NCBI RefSeq assembly: GCF_040214835.1 | Contig: NZ_CP157874.1 | Location: 5,482,501 to 5,546,500 of the forward strand | Direction of reading: 5' to 3' | From: Pseudomonas asiatica | GTDB taxonomy: Bacteria; Pseudomonadota; Gammaproteobacteria; Pseudomonadales; Pseudomonadaceae | DNA length: 64,000 bases | Part shown: positions 23,101 to 32,182 of the stretch, one piece after another | Layout of the letters: every line of letters begins with the position of its first letter | Numbering within the stretch: position 1 is the stretch's first letter | Made by a program: the position numbers and the translations under genes | Notes under the pieces: model-generated | What the model was told of the DNA's origin: nothing | Seen by the model: only the letters and a program-made list of their open reading frames with translations | Databases searched by the model: none

Positions 23101-24619
23101 GGAAGAAGTCGTACGGTGAACGCACGCGCTGCGACAGCACGGCCATTGGCGTGTCGTCCCCCATCGAGCCGACCGCTTCCTGGCCCTGCTCGCCGAGCGG
23201 GCGCAGCACCTGGTCACGCTCTTCGAAGGTGACCTGGAACATTTTCATGTACTGCTTGAGCTGGTCAGCGTCGTAGCTGGCCACGCCCTGGTCATCGGTC
23301 AGCGTCGCCTGGATGCGCGTGGCGTGCTGACGCAGCCAGCGCTTGTACGGGTGGCGCGACTTAAGACGGTTGTCGATGGCGTCGGTGTCGAGGATCTGGC
23401 CGGTTTCGGTGTCCACGGCGAAGATCTGACCCGGGCCGACGCGGCCCTTGGCGATGACGTCCTCGGGCTTGTAGTCCCATACGCCGATTTCCGACGCCAG
23501 GGTGATGTAGCCGTTCTTGGTGGTCACCCAGCGCGCCGGGCGCAGGCCGTTACGGTCGAGCAGGCACACCGCATGGCGGCCTTCGGTCATCACGATACCG
23601 GCCGGGCCATCCCACGGCTCCATGTGCATGGAGTTGTATTCGTAGAAGGCACGCAGGTCGGCGTCCATGGTCTCGACGTTCTGCCAGGCTGGCGGTACCA
23701 GCATGCGCACGCCACGGAACAGGTCGATGCCGCCAGTGACCATCAGCTCCAGCATGTTGTCCATGCTCGAGGAGTCGGAACCGACGCGGTTGACCAGCGG
23801 GCCGAGCTCGTCGAGGTCGGGGATCAGGTCGTTGGCGAACTTGGTGCGACGAGCCATGGCCCAGTTGCGGTTGCCGGTGATGGTGTTGATCTCGCCGTTG
23901 TGGGCGAGGAAGCGGAACGGCTGCGCCAGCGGCCATTTCGGCAGGGTGTTGGTGGAGAAGCGCTGGTGGAACACGCAGATCGCGGTTTGCAGGCGCTCGT
24001 CACCCAGGTCTGGGTAGAAGGCCGCGAGATCGCGCGGCATCATCAGGCCTTTGTAGATGATGGTCTTGTGCGAGAAGCTGCAGATGTAGTGGTCGGCGTC
24101 GTGGGCGTTGGCCACGGACGAACGGCGACGGGCACTGAACAGCTTGATGGCGAATTCCTGGTCGCTCAGGCCTTCACCGCCGATGAACACCTGCTCGATC
24201 TGCGGCAGGCGCTCAAGGGCCAGGCGGCCGAGCACGCTGGTATCGATCGGCACCTTGCGCCAGCCGACCAGCTTCAGGCCAGCAGCGAGGATTTCGCGGT
24301 CCATGTTGGCGCGAGCGGCTTCGGCTTTGACCGGGTCCTGGTTGAAGAACACCATGCCGACTGCGTACTGCTTGGGCAGCTCGACAGCGAAGTGCTCCTG
24401 GGCCACGGCACGCAGGAATTGATCGGGCTTCTGCATGAGCAGACCGCAACCGTCACCGGTCTTGCCGTCGGCGTTGATACCGCCGCGGTGGGTCATGCAG
24501 GTCAGTGCCTGCATGGCGGTTTGCAGAAGGTGGTGGCTCGGTTCGCCCGTCATATGGGCGATCAGGCCAAAACCACAGTTGTCCTTGAATTCTTCGGGAT
24601 GGTACAGACCTGTTTTCAT
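20174..24619 (-). CDS. gltB: Glutamate synthase large (alpha) subunit
   Basis: Main ammonia-assimilation enzyme with glutamine synthetase. The 1481-aa protein has an N-terminal glutaminase domain whose nucleophile is Cys15 ([11 protein letters not shown]), so a 14-residue propeptide is expected to be removed. It continues with a central domain, an FMN-binding synthase domain ([14 protein letters not shown]) with the 3Fe-4S cysteines in [15 protein letters not shown], and a C-terminal beta-helix rich in glycine. ATG 24619 gives the family start [11 protein letters not shown]; the longer frame adds ten unsupported residues. It heads gltBD. Confidence 0.97.
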   Translation of the reverse strand: MKTGLYHPEEFKDNCGFGLIAHMTGEPSHHLLQTAMQALTCMTHRGGINADGKTGDGCGLLMQKPDQFLRAVAQEHFAVELPKQYAVGMVFFNQDPVKAEAARANMDREILAAGLKLVGWRKVPIDTSVLGRLALERLPQIEQVFIGGEGLSDQEFAIKLFSARRRSSVANAHDADHYICSFSHKTIIYKGLMMPRDLAAFYPDLGDERLQTAICVFHQRFSTNTLPKWPLAQPFRFLAHNGEINTITGNRNWAMARRTKFANDLIPDLDELGPLVNRVGSDSSSMDNMLELMVTGGIDLFRGVRMLVPPAWQNVETMDADLRAFYEYNSMHMEPWDGPAGIVMTEGRHAVCLLDRNGLRPARWVTTKNGYITLASEIGVWDYKPEDVIAKGRVGPGQIFAVDTETGQILDTDAIDNRLKSRHPYKRWLRQHATRIQATLTDDQGVASYDADQLKQYMKMFQVTFEERDQVLRPLGEQGQEAVGSMGDDTPMAVLSQRVRSPYDFFRQQFAQVTNPPIDPLREAIVMSLEICLGAERNIFQESPEHASRVILSSPVISPAKWRSLMNLEREGFDRQLIDLNYEESVGLEAAIRNIADQAEEAVRAGKTQLVLSDRYIAPGKLPVHASLAVGAVHHRLTEQGLRCDSNILVETATARDPHHFAVLLGFGASAVYPYLAYEVLADLIRTGEVLGDLDEVFKYYRKGISKGLLKILSKMGISTIASYRGAQLFEAIGLAEEVVGLSFKGVSSRIKGARFADLESDQKLLAAEAWSARKPIQQGGLLKFVHGGEYHAYNPDVVNTLQAAVQQGDYAKFKEYTTLVDQRPVSMIRDLLKVKVADQPLPLEQIEPLEAILKRFDSAGISLGALSPEAHEALAEAMNRLGARSNSGEGGEDPSRYGTIKSSKIKQVATGRFGVTPEYLVNAEVLQIKVAQGAKPGEGGQLPGGKVNGLIAKLRYAVPGVTLISPPPHHDIYSIEDLAQLIYDLKQVNPQALVSVKLVAEAGVGTIAAGVAKAYADLITISGYDGGTGASPLTSIKYAGAPWELGLAETHQTLRGNDLRGKVRVQTDGGLKTGLDVIKAAILGAESFGFGTAPMIALGCKYLRICHLNNCATGVATQNDKLRKDHYIGTVDMVINFFTFVAEETREWLAKLGVRSLGELIGRTDLLDVLPGDTERQQYLDLSPLLGSSHIPADKPQFCEVDKNPPFDQGELAEKMVEMAMPAIRDQAGGEFSLDICNCDRSIGARVSGEIARLHGNQGMAAAPITFRFKGTAGQSFGVWNAGGLNLHLEGDANDYVGKGMTGGKVTIVPPAGSPFETQHSAIVGNTCLYGATGGKLFAAGTAGERFAVRNSGAHAVVEGTGDHCCEYMTGGFVCVLGKTGYNFGSGMTGGFAYVLDMDNTFVDKLNHELVEIQRISGEAMEAYRSHLARVLAEYVEETGSEWGRELSENLDDYVRRFWLVKPKAANLKQLLSSTRANPQ

Positions 24620-24896
24620 AGACACATTCTCACCAGGTTCACCTCTCAACGGAGGTAAATCTCTTTTTTAACAACCACTTACCATCCACGCCGATCAAAC
24701 GCCAGCTTTTTTGCGGTGGCCATGGAAAACCATTGTTGCACAGCGACAGCGATGCCCACAAATTTTCATGTCTCACCATTGAAAATTTATGTCGCAATTT
24801 TGAATGTTTTTGCGCCATGCGCCGTGATAGCGGCTTGGCTCGAGTCTGAAGCGTTTCAGCCATGACTGCAAGTAAGGCTTGTGGCCGGCAGTCTGG
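24620..24896 (-). promoter_or_regulatory. gltBD upstream region
   Basis: About 280 bp of unusually AT-rich sequence between the DamX-like gene's terminator and gltB. It contains a perfect inverted repeat at 24760-24788 and T-rich tracts near 24664. A 74-codon frame on the minus strand (24639-24863) has no ribosome-binding site or recognisable family and is not called. It is best read as promoter and leader for gltBD. Confidence 0.6.
24760..24788. promoter_or_regulatory. Inverted repeat, candidate gltB operator
   Basis: AAATTTTCA (24760-24768) and its exact complement TGAAAATTT (24780-24788) with an 11-base spacer, arms 20 bp apart start to start. It lies about 140 bp upstream of gltB. The T-N11-A geometry is LysR-like; the bound regulator is unknown. 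Confidence 0.5.
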
Positions 24897-24902
24897 GACA
24901 GA

Positions 24903-24936
24903 AAAGCCTGCCGCGTGACAACGCAGCAGGCTATTC
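24903..24936 (-). terminator. Intrinsic terminator after the DamX-like gene
   Basis: Inverted repeat built on AGCCTGCTGCG and CGCGGCAGGCT, followed on the minus strand by TTTTCTG. It ends the aroK-aroB-damX-like transcript. Confidence 0.75.
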
Positions 24937-24991
24937 GAAAGTCAGTAATCGCTCAGCAACTGGGCGGCGGGGTGGTGCCGCCCGGAAGGTA

Positions 24992-26626
24992 TCAGCGGGC
25001 CGAGGCCAGCTCTTGTTGGACGCTGGCGACGGTACGTGGCCAAGGTTTACCAGCCTGGACCTTCGCTGGCAAGTTCTTGATTGCCGCAACCGCTGCGTCG
25101 CGGTTGGCGAAGTTGCCGTAAGTGACTACGTACAGCGGCTTGCCCTGCAGGTTTTTCTTGAAGTAGCGATAGTCGCCACCCTGGGCCTTGACGAACGCCT
25201 GGGCCGATGCCTCGGAGCTGGTACCCAGGATCTGCACCACGTAATTGCCCGGTTTCTGCCCGGCGTACCAGCCGCTGTTGCCGCTGCCACCGGCTGCCGG
25301 CTTCTCGACAGGCTTGGCGGCCGGCTTGGCCACGGCGACCTGGGTCGGTGCTGGTGCAGGCTTGGCTGGTGCAACCGGCTTGGCAGGCTGGGTTGCGACA
25401 GGCTTTGGTGCAGGCGCAACCGGCTGCGATTGCGGCTGTACCGGCTGGGCCGGCGCCGTGGCTACAGGCTGGGCAGGTACCGGTGCCGGGCCCGCCGGCA
25501 CACCTTGCGGCGGTGCGATGGTGGTCACGGTTGGCGGCGGGTTGCCTGGCTGCAGGGCGGTATCACCGGCCGGGCTACCCTCTTCACCCTCACCCATGCC
25601 CGCGGCCTGGGCCAGCGGCTCGCGCATCACCGGCTGCGACTGGCCAACCAGCGGCAGCGGCATCGGCTGGGACGAACCCGAGAACTCGATGGCTGGGTTG
25701 CCACCATTGGCCTGGCCCTCGCCAAGCGGCAACTGGGCCTGGGCGGCCGGCGCTTCGGCAGGCGCCTTGTCACCTTTCTTCGGCATCAACACCGCGGCCG
25801 CAACGGCGACCACAACCACAGCGGACAGCGCGAGCACATGTTTTTTAGGCATCTTGAACCCCATGGATGGTCGCTTGGCCGTCGAGCGGCTGGCGATCAT
25901 GGCTTCGATCAAAGTGTCACGGGCGACCTGGTTGATGTTGCCAGGCCAGCCGTCGGAGTTTTCATGGATATCGACGATCTGTTCACGGCTGAACACCTCG
26001 ATGCCCCGGCCAGCACCTTCCAGGCGCTGCTCCAGGTACTCGCGGGTTTCTTCTTCACTGTAGGGGGCGAGTTCGATGATGTGGAAGCGTTCTTCCTCGA
26101 CATTGATCTCGTCCAGCCCGGCAATCAGCGACGGCTCACCGAACAGGAACACATGCGGGCGCCCTTCCGGCACGCCCGCCGCCAATTCCAGCAACGCTTG
26201 GAGTGCCGACTCGTCGAGTTGTTCCGCATCGTCCACCAGCAAGTACACTTCCTGGCCGGTCAGTGCCAGTTGCACCACCTTGGCCAGGATCGCCTGCATT
26301 TCGGCCTCGGCCACATCCAGGCTCTGCGCAACCTGGCCGAGTACGCTGGCGGCATCGCTGGCGCCACGGGCGGACACCACCACGCTCTGCACCGCCTGCT
26401 TGTTGGTACTGGCCACCAGGGCCTGGCGCAGCAGGGTCTTGCCGCTGCCCAGCGGGCCGGTGACAACCAGCATCAGCTGGCTGTAGCGCGCCAGGTGGTG
26501 CAGTTGGCCGAGCACGGGCTTGCGCTGGGCCGGGAAGAACTTGAAGCCGGGCACGCGGGGCGCGAACGGATCGTGGCTCAACTGGTAATGGTCGAGAAAG
26601 GCCTCATCGGCATGCAAACTGGTCAT
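24992..26626 (-). CDS. DamX-like AAA ATPase with C-terminal SPOR domain
   Basis: A 544-aa inner-membrane protein. An ExeA-like AAA domain occupies residues 1-250, with Walker A GPLGSGKT at 57-64 and Walker B VYLLVDDAEQ near 165. One membrane segment follows (about 267-285), then a long Pro/Ala-rich linker (about 290-460) and a SPOR domain (about 462-544) that binds denuded glycan strands of septal peptidoglycan. This is the DamX/PA5037 type located after aroB in gammaproteobacteria and likely acts at the division septum. Its start lies 15 bp after the aroB stop, so the genes are cotranscribed. The linker is low-complexity and should be poorly conserved. Confidence 0.88.
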   Translation of the reverse strand: MTSLHADEAFLDHYQLSHDPFAPRVPGFKFFPAQRKPVLGQLHHLARYSQLMLVVTGPLGSGKTLLRQALVASTNKQAVQSVVVSARGASDAASVLGQVAQSLDVAEAEMQAILAKVVQLALTGQEVYLLVDDAEQLDESALQALLELAAGVPEGRPHVFLFGEPSLIAGLDEINVEEERFHIIELAPYSEEETREYLEQRLEGAGRGIEVFSREQIVDIHENSDGWPGNINQVARDTLIEAMIASRSTAKRPSMGFKMPKKHVLALSAVVVVAVAAAVLMPKKGDKAPAEAPAAQAQLPLGEGQANGGNPAIEFSGSSQPMPLPLVGQSQPVMREPLAQAAGMGEGEEGSPAGDTALQPGNPPPTVTTIAPPQGVPAGPAPVPAQPVATAPAQPVQPQSQPVAPAPKPVATQPAKPVAPAKPAPAPTQVAVAKPAAKPVEKPAAGGSGNSGWYAGQKPGNYVVQILGTSSEASAQAFVKAQGGDYRYFKKNLQGKPLYVVTYGNFANRDAAVAAIKNLPAKVQAGKPWPRTVASVQQELASAR

Positions 26627-26641
26627 TGCGCTGTCACAACC

Positions 26642-27739
26642 TCAAAGCTGGGCCACGATCGCGCGGTAATCCGCCGACAACGTGGCCTGTAGAATCTCTT
26701 TCGGATAGTCGTCGGTCACCACGGCCTCGCCCATCTGGCGCAGCAGCACCAGACGCAGACGGCCGTCGAGCACCTTCTTGTCGACCGCCATGTGCTCCAT
26801 GAAATGCGCCGGGGTCATTTCCTGTGGTGGCACCACCGGCAAACCTGCGTCCTGCAACAGGCGGATTCCGCGATCGCGCTCGGCCTGGTCGATCCAGCCA
26901 AGGCGCATGGACATCTCCAGGGCCATCACCGTGCCCGCCGCCACGGCTTCGCCGTGCAGCCACACGCCATAACCCATGTGGGTCTCGATGGCATGCCCGA
27001 AGGTATGCCCCAGGTTCAGCGTGGCGCGTACGCCAGACTCGCGCTCGTCGGCACCCACCACCGCGGCCTTGGCCGCGCAGGAGCGGCGGATGGCTTCGGT
27101 CAGCGCCACCGGGTCGAGGGCACGCAGCGCCTGCATATTGTCCTCGAGCCAGGCGAGGAACGGCTTGTCGCAGATCAGGCCGTACTTGATCACTTCGGCC
27201 AGGCCTGCGGACAGCTCGCGCGCCGGCAGGGTCTTGAGGCTGGTGGTGTCGATCAGCACCGCATTGGGCTGGTAGAAGGCACCGACCATGTTCTTGCCCA
27301 GCGGGTGGTTGATGCCGGTCTTGCCGCCGACCGAAGAGTCGACCTGGGACAGCAGGGTTGTCGGCACCTGGATGAAGTCGACGCCGCGCTGATAACAGGC
27401 AGCAGCGAAGCCGGCCATATCACCGATCACGCCGCCACCCAGGGCGACCACGGTGGTGCGGCGGTCGTGCCGTGCAGTGAGCAGGCCATCGAAGATCAGT
27501 TGCAGGGTTTCCCAGTTCTTGTGGGCTTCGCCATCGGGCAATACCACCGGCAGCACCGAATAGGCACCCAGGGTCTTGCTCAGGCGTTCGAGATACAGAG
27601 GCGCGACGGTCTCGTTGGAAACGATGGCAACCTGCCGCCCGGCGATGTGCGGCGCCAGCAGCTCGGGCTGGTCCAGCAGGCCTTCGCCAATGTAGATCGG
27701 GTAGCTACGCTCGCCCAGGTCGACCTTTAGTGTCTGCAT
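26642..27739 (-). CDS. aroB: 3-dehydroquinate synthase
   Basis: Second step of the shikimate pathway, cyclising DAHP to 3-dehydroquinate with NAD+ and a divalent metal. The 365-aa protein carries the NAD-binding segment [13 protein letters not shown], the [19 protein letters not shown] block, and the metal ligands in [14 protein letters not shown] 27739 gives the usual N-terminus MQTLKVDLG. It lies between aroK and the SPOR protein in one minus-strand operon. Confidence 0.97.
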   Translation of the reverse strand: MQTLKVDLGERSYPIYIGEGLLDQPELLAPHIAGRQVAIVSNETVAPLYLERLSKTLGAYSVLPVVLPDGEAHKNWETLQLIFDGLLTARHDRRTTVVALGGGVIGDMAGFAAACYQRGVDFIQVPTTLLSQVDSSVGGKTGINHPLGKNMVGAFYQPNAVLIDTTSLKTLPARELSAGLAEVIKYGLICDKPFLAWLEDNMQALRALDPVALTEAIRRSCAAKAAVVGADERESGVRATLNLGHTFGHAIETHMGYGVWLHGEAVAAGTVMALEMSMRLGWIDQAERDRGIRLLQDAGLPVVPPQEMTPAHFMEHMAVDKKVLDGRLRLVLLRQMGEAVVTDDYPKEILQATLSADYRAIVAQL

Positions 27740-27835
27740 GTATCCCCACAATGTACTTGGGCGCGGCGCCGTTCAGGCACCCGCGCGGTAACGTTGAACC
27801 TCGCCTCGGCGCTGGTGGCCGAGAATAGTCCCGGG

Positions 27836-28354
27836 CTAACGGGGCGGCAACTGCTGCAAGCGCTCGAGAATATCGATCACCACCATGCGTGGCGGCCGCT
27901 CGTCGGTTTCCACTACCAGGTCGGCGATCTCGCGGTAGAGCGGGTCGCGGGTTTCCAGCAGGGCGCGCAAGGTCGCCTCGGGATTGGCGGTGCGCAGCAG
28001 GGGGCGATTGCGATCACGCGCGGTGCGGCCAACCTGCTGTTCCACCGAAGCATGCAGGTAGATCACCCGGCCACCCTGGTGCAGGGCCTGGCGGTTGGCT
28101 TCGCGCATTACCGCGCCACCGCCGGTCGCCAGGACCACGCCGTCGAGTGCGCACAGCTCGGCGATCATCGCCTGCTCGCGATCACGGAAACCCGGCTCGC
28201 CTTCCTTGTCGAAAATCCACGGGATGTTGGCGCCGCATCGCAGTTCGATTTCCTTGTCGGAATCCTTGAACAGCAGGCGCAGCTCTTTGGCCAATAGGCG
28301 TCCGATGGTGCTTTTACCAGCGCCCATGGGCCCCACAAGTATCAAATTTCGCAC
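27836..28354 (-). CDS. aroK: Shikimate kinase
   Basis: ATP-dependent phosphorylation of shikimate. The 172-aa protein has Walker [10 protein letters not shown] at residues 8-16, the shikimate-binding DSDKEIE and the glycine triplet ATGGGAV, with the lid segment RDRNRPLL. The start is GTG at 28354, four bases after the pilQ stop. Such coupling of pilQ, aroK and aroB is standard in pseudomonads. Confidence 0.96.
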   Translation of the reverse strand: MRNLILVGPMGAGKSTIGRLLAKELRLLFKDSDKEIELRCGANIPWIFDKEGEPGFRDREQAMIAELCALDGVVLATGGGAVMREANRQALHQGGRVIYLHASVEQQVGRTARDRNRPLLRTANPEATLRALLETRDPLYREIADLVVETDERPPRMVVIDILERLQQLPPR

Positions 28355-28358
28355 AGAA

Positions 28359-29627
28359 TCAACGACTCACAGCAATCGCCTGGTCACTCATGATACGCGG
28401 AGTCAGGAAGACCAGCAGCTCGGATTTTTTCTCTTGTAATGCATCGCGTCGAAACAGCCGCCCAACATACGGCAGATCGCCGAAAAATGGCACCTTGTCG
28501 ACCACATTGTTTTGCGAAGTCGAGTACACGCCACCAATCACGATCGTTTCACCGTCCACCACGCGAACCTTGGCATTGACCTCGTTCTTGCGGATCGGCG
28601 GTACGTTGTTCAAGGCATTGACGTAATCCGGCTCGTCCTTGGTCACCCTGACGGTCATGATCACCTTGTTGTCCGGGGTGATCTGCGGGGTCACCTCCAG
28701 CGACAACGAGGCTTCGCGGAACGCTACCGAGGTGGCGCCGCTCTTGCTGGTTTCCTGATACGGCACCTCGGTACCCTTGAGGATCCTGGCCGTTTCCTTG
28801 TCGGCCGTGACCACCTTGGGCTGCGAGATGATTTCGCCGTTGCCGCTCTTTTCCATGGCACTGAGCTCCAGGTCGAGCAGCACGTCGCCACGCAGCAGGC
28901 CCAGGCCGATGCTGCCGCCCACCCGCTCCACCCCGAGGTCGACGAACAGGTCCTTGCCCGGCAGCGGGTCTTCAACGTAAAGCGGCCCACCCCAGCGCAC
29001 CCCCAGGCTTTTTTCGTAATCGACGTTGGCCTCGACGATACGCGCCTCGATCGCCACCTGGCGCACCGGTACGTCCAACTGCGCCACCAGTTGCCTCAGC
29101 TCGGCAAGGCGGTCGACCGGCAGGTGTACCACCAGCGTATTGGTGCGCTCGTCGACACTGAGGCTGCCCCGACCGGTGAGGATGCCGTCATCCGCCAGGC
29201 TCGCCAGCAGCAGCTCCGCCAGTTCGGCAGCCTTGGCGTGATGGATGGGCAACAGCTCCCGGCGCAACGGCTGCAACTGCGCATCCAGCGCCTGGCCCAC
29301 ACGGGCATCGACAGACTGCGCGGCAAACTCGGCCGCAGGCGCCACCAACAGCACATTGCCCTCCTGGCGCCGGGCCAGGCCCTTGCTGCGTAGCACCAGG
29401 TCCAGCGCCTGATCCCATGGCACATCCTGCAAGCGCAAGGTGACGCTACCCTGCACGGCATCGCTGGCGACCAGGTTGACGCCAGCATAGTCAGCCAGCA
29501 CCTGCAGCACCGAGCGCACTTCCACATCCTGGAAGTTCAGCGACAGTGGTTCACCCTGATAAGGCGTCGCCGACGCCAGCGGAACCGGTAGCAGGGCTGC
29601 CAGCATCCATCTCATCAATGTTTTCAT
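28359..29627 (-). CDS. pilQ: Short PilQ-type secretin
   Basis: Outer-membrane secretin through which type IV pilus fibres pass. The 422-aa product has a signal peptide (about 1-19), then directly an STN/N0 domain ([22 protein letters not shown]), a secretin N1 domain (about 130-200) and the secretin core ending in the [15 protein letters not shown] lip signature. The AMIN peptidoglycan-binding repeats that make P. aeruginosa PilQ over 700 aa are missing. ATG 29627 starts the signal peptide; the longer frame from 29765 lies inside the upstream gene. It overlaps the PilOP fusion by 77 bp. Confidence 0.88.
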   Translation of the reverse strand: MKTLMRWMLAALLPVPLASATPYQGEPLSLNFQDVEVRSVLQVLADYAGVNLVASDAVQGSVTLRLQDVPWDQALDLVLRSKGLARRQEGNVLLVAPAAEFAAQSVDARVGQALDAQLQPLRRELLPIHHAKAAELAELLLASLADDGILTGRGSLSVDERTNTLVVHLPVDRLAELRQLVAQLDVPVRQVAIEARIVEANVDYEKSLGVRWGGPLYVEDPLPGKDLFVDLGVERVGGSIGLGLLRGDVLLDLELSAMEKSGNGEIISQPKVVTADKETARILKGTEVPYQETSKSGATSVAFREASLSLEVTPQITPDNKVIMTVRVTKDEPDYVNALNNVPPIRKNEVNAKVRVVDGETIVIGGVYSTSQNNVVDKVPFFGDLPYVGRLFRRDALQEKKSELLVFLTPRIMSDQAIAVSR

Positions 29628-30567
29628 CGTCGTCCGGGGCCTCCTTGCCCAGGTGCTTTGCGAGTGTGATGAACGCCGTGCGTTCATGCCACACCCCTGC
29701 CATGAACAGCCGTTCGCGTACTTCGACCTGGGCTTGATCAACCCTCGCCACCACCCCCTGGTCACGCCCGACCCGGTCCCCAGGGCGCACGCGATAGAGC
29801 CTGCCGGCCGCCATCAGCAGTGCTTCGTGTACCGCCCCACGCGACAGGCTGCCGACCATCTCCAGTTGCGCCAAAGGCACGTCGGCCAACCCGCTGCCCG
29901 TCAATCGCGTCGCCCCGGGCGCAAACGGGTCCACCGGGGGCGCTGCCGTCACGCCCCTGGCCGGCATGCGCGCAAGCATCGCAGGCTCCGGCACTGGCGC
30001 CAGCGCCTGATAGGCATCAACCCGCAACTGCAGGCGCAGCAGGCCGGGCTTGCCATCGGCTGCGGCCAGCTGCAGGTCACCACTGCGTAGCACACGCGCC
30101 TGGCCCAACCAATCGCCCAGCCACTGGCGCAAGGCCGCATATCGCCCCACCACCTGTAGCTCCAGCGGTACCTTGCGCAAGCCAGCCTGTTGTTCATCTT
30201 CATGTACATCGAAGCGCTCGATGAGCAAGCCGTGCTCATGCCCCGACGCCGCCAGGCGCTCGAGCAGGTCGCTCATGCCCTCCCCGGCCGCCAGGTGCCA
30301 GTACGCCTCCCGCAAGCGTCGCTCGGCAATGGCCACAGACGCGTGGAGCTGCTCCAGTTCGGCCAGCTGCAGCGCGGCGGCTGAATGCTGTTCGTGCAAC
30401 TCGGCGTGCCGGGCCTCCTCCTGCGCCTGCTGCTGCAGCGCTGCCGGGAGACGTATGGCGCAGCCCAGGCCGAACAACGCCAAGGCCACCAGCACTGGCG
30501 CCAGCTGCCTGAAGCGACTGGAGCGCTCAGCCATGGCCAGCCAGCCGAGCACCTGTGCAGCATTCAC
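29551..30567 (-). CDS. PilO-PilP fusion protein of the pilus alignment complex
   Basis: A 338-aa protein that looks like two normally separate proteins. Residues 1-210 resemble PilO: a membrane segment (about 22-42), a coiled coil (about 45-95) and a ferredoxin-like domain. Residues 213-315 resemble the PilP homology domain: DPFAP, then PLAQLEMVGSLSRG, AGRLYRVRPGDRVGRDQGVVARV and QVEVRE. PilO binds PilN; PilP bridges to the PilQ secretin. The GTG start overlaps the pilN stop as GTGA, and the 3' end runs 77 bp into pilQ. As one unbroken frame in the pilMN-x-pilQ slot, it seems to do both jobs; the PilP lipoprotein signal is absent. Confidence 0.8.
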   Translation of the reverse strand: MNAAQVLGWLAMAERSSRFRQLAPVLVALALFGLGCAIRLPAALQQQAQEEARHAELHEQHSAAALQLAELEQLHASVAIAERRLREAYWHLAAGEGMSDLLERLAASGHEHGLLIERFDVHEDEQQAGLRKVPLELQVVGRYAALRQWLGDWLGQARVLRSGDLQLAAADGKPGLLRLQLRVDAYQALAPVPEPAMLARMPARGVTAAPPVDPFAPGATRLTGSGLADVPLAQLEMVGSLSRGAVHEALLMAAGRLYRVRPGDRVGRDQGVVARVDQAQVEVRERLFMAGVWHERTAFITLAKHLGKEAPDDDENIDEMDAGSPATGSAGVGDALSG

Positions 30568-31100
30568 GACCAGAACGCCGAAACGCGCGCGCCCAGCAGG
30601 AATTCATCGCCGCCCGGCAGGCTCCTGATGCGCTTGAGCTCCAGACCAACCAGCGCACTCGAGCGGCTCAGGTCCCGCATGAACTGCGCGACCACGGCAC
30701 CGGAGGTGGCCAGCCCGGTCATCTGCAGGCTGCCGTCTTCCAGGCTGAGGTCGAGCAGTTGCACACCCACTGGCAACGCCCGCTCGAGGTCAGCGAACAC
30801 CCCGGCCAGCACATCCTGGTTGGCACGCAGGCCTTCCAGCGCCACCGCACGTGCCAGTAGCGCCTCATGCTGCGCACGCACATCGGCCAGCGGCTGCAAC
30901 TGCTCGCCCAACACCTCAAGGGCCGCCTGGTGCCGGATATTGGCGAGCGCCTGCTGCTGCCCGCGCTGGCGGGCCAGCTGGTCGACCAGCGTCACGCCAC
31001 ACAGGGCCAGCAGCGCGCCGGCGACCAGTCGCCTGCGGAAAGACCGCAACGCAGCCTGGCGTTGCCGTTCGCGCCAAGGCAGAAGGTTCAGCCGCATCAT
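30564..31100 (-). CDS. pilN: PilN pilus alignment protein
   Basis: Inner-membrane protein that links cytoplasmic PilM to PilO. The 178-aa product starts with MMRLNLLPWRER, the PilN motif (INLLPWRE) that PilM binds, followed by one membrane segment (about 22-40), a coiled coil and a small periplasmic ferredoxin-like domain. The ATG overlaps the pilM TGA as ATGA, which decides the start. Translation is probably coupled from pilM through the PilOP fusion. Confidence 0.9.
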   Translation of the reverse strand: MMRLNLLPWRERQRQAALRSFRRRLVAGALLALCGVTLVDQLARQRGQQQALANIRHQAALEVLGEQLQPLADVRAQHEALLARAVALEGLRANQDVLAGVFADLERALPVGVQLLDLSLEDGSLQMTGLATSGAVVAQFMRDLSRSSALVGLELKRIRSLPGGDEFLLGARVSAFWS

Positions 31101-31978
31101 CGGCGCAACCCTCCGAGAGCCAGGGCGCACGCCAGAATCATCGCGCCATCGACGTGTTCCAGGCGCGCCAGGTCGGGCACCAGGCGACACGGCAGGTTCA
31201 ACCGGGAGCCGAGGCTCTGCAACTGGCCCGGCTCGATCGGAGAACGGCTGGCGATCAACAGACAATCGGGCAAAGGCTCACCGGCGAGCAGGGCCAGCAG
31301 GCGCTCCGGCAGCGCCCCGGCTATCGCCGACAGCCCCAGGTTCAGCTCACGCCGTTGCCGAGGCCGACCCGACTGCCAGCCATGAAGGGTGGTGCTTTGC
31401 GCCTCGATACGCAGCAACGCCGAGCTTTGGTGCCTGGCCAGCGGCAGCATGCGCCCCAAGGCAATGCTGTCGACCTCCACGGCCTCCAGTTGCAACCCGG
31501 CCTCCTCGACGATGCCCTCAAGTGGCGCCAGTGCACTCTGCCGACACGCAGCCACCATCACCTCGGCGCAGCCTGGCTGGACGCTAGAGCCTCCCAGCAC
31601 CTGAAAATCCAGAGCCAGGTCTTCCAGCGGAAATGGAAACAGCCGTTCGGCGTCAGCCAGCAGCTGCGCCTCCATTTCTGCCCCGCCCTGTTCCACTGAC
31701 AGGTGGCACAGCTTGCAGATCACCTGGTTGCCCGGCAGTGCCAGCGCGACCCGGCGCTGCCTGAGGCCGCTGCGTCGGTAGGCGCGCCTCAAGGCAGCCG
31801 CCACGGCGCCAGGCTCTGCCGCCCAGTCACTGCCAACCGGTGATTCGAACGGCTCTTGTACCGAGGCAAGCACCCGGCAGCGCCGGTTACGCCGCTGCAG
31901 TTGCACAATCCGAACGGAGTCGGGGGCAATTTCCACCCCCACGAGTGAACCGGCATCCTTGCCGAAGCGTCCTAGCAT
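31097..31978 (-). CDS. pilM: PilM, actin-like pilus assembly ATPase
   Basis: Cytoplasmic actin/FtsA-like protein of the type IV pilus inner-membrane platform. The 293-aa product, shorter than the roughly 354 aa of P. aeruginosa PilM, starts LVGVEIAPDSVRIVQL, an FtsA-like phosphate-1 region, with ALPGNQVICK and VMVAACRQS segments typical of PilM. ATG 31978 follows AAGGATG; the alternative ATG at 32008 would add ten residues. First gene of a compact pilMN-OP-Q operon, divergent from ponA. Confidence 0.87.
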   Translation of the reverse strand: MLGRFGKDAGSLVGVEIAPDSVRIVQLQRRNRRCRVLASVQEPFESPVGSDWAAEPGAVAAALRRAYRRSGLRQRRVALALPGNQVICKLCHLSVEQGGAEMEAQLLADAERLFPFPLEDLALDFQVLGGSSVQPGCAEVMVAACRQSALAPLEGIVEEAGLQLEAVEVDSIALGRMLPLARHQSSALLRIEAQSTTLHGWQSGRPRQRRELNLGLSAIAGALPERLLALLAGEPLPDCLLIASRSPIEPGQLQSLGSRLNLPCRLVPDLARLEHVDGAMILACALALGGLRR

Positions 31979-32111
31979 CGTGGCATCCTTGTTGTCTGTC
32001 GCCGCCATCTGTCGCGGCTACCTGCCCCAACCCCGCGTCAACACTAGGCCGCGCCGGCCCATCGAGGCGACGGGCAGCCTGGCCGGTAACCCGGAGAGGC
32101 GAAAAAATGCT

Positions 32112-32117
32112 TATAAT
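32112..32117 (+). promoter_or_regulatory. Candidate -10 element of ponA
   Basis: TATAAT, perfect consensus, 66 bp upstream of the ponA start. I see no convincing -35 at the expected distance. Confidence 0.4.
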
Positions 32118-32182
32118 GCCCAGCGTTTTTTGGTCCGCCGGACCTGCGTGCAATCCACTCCCAACCTGGACACCGAAAAGCC

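Noticed and set aside
24639..24863. 74-codon minus-strand ORF upstream of gltB
   Set aside because: No ribosome-binding site, no family, and it covers the AT-rich inverted repeat that looks regulatory.
29628..29765. N-terminal extension of pilQ
   Set aside because: It lies inside the PilOP frame and precedes a clean signal peptide starting at 29627.
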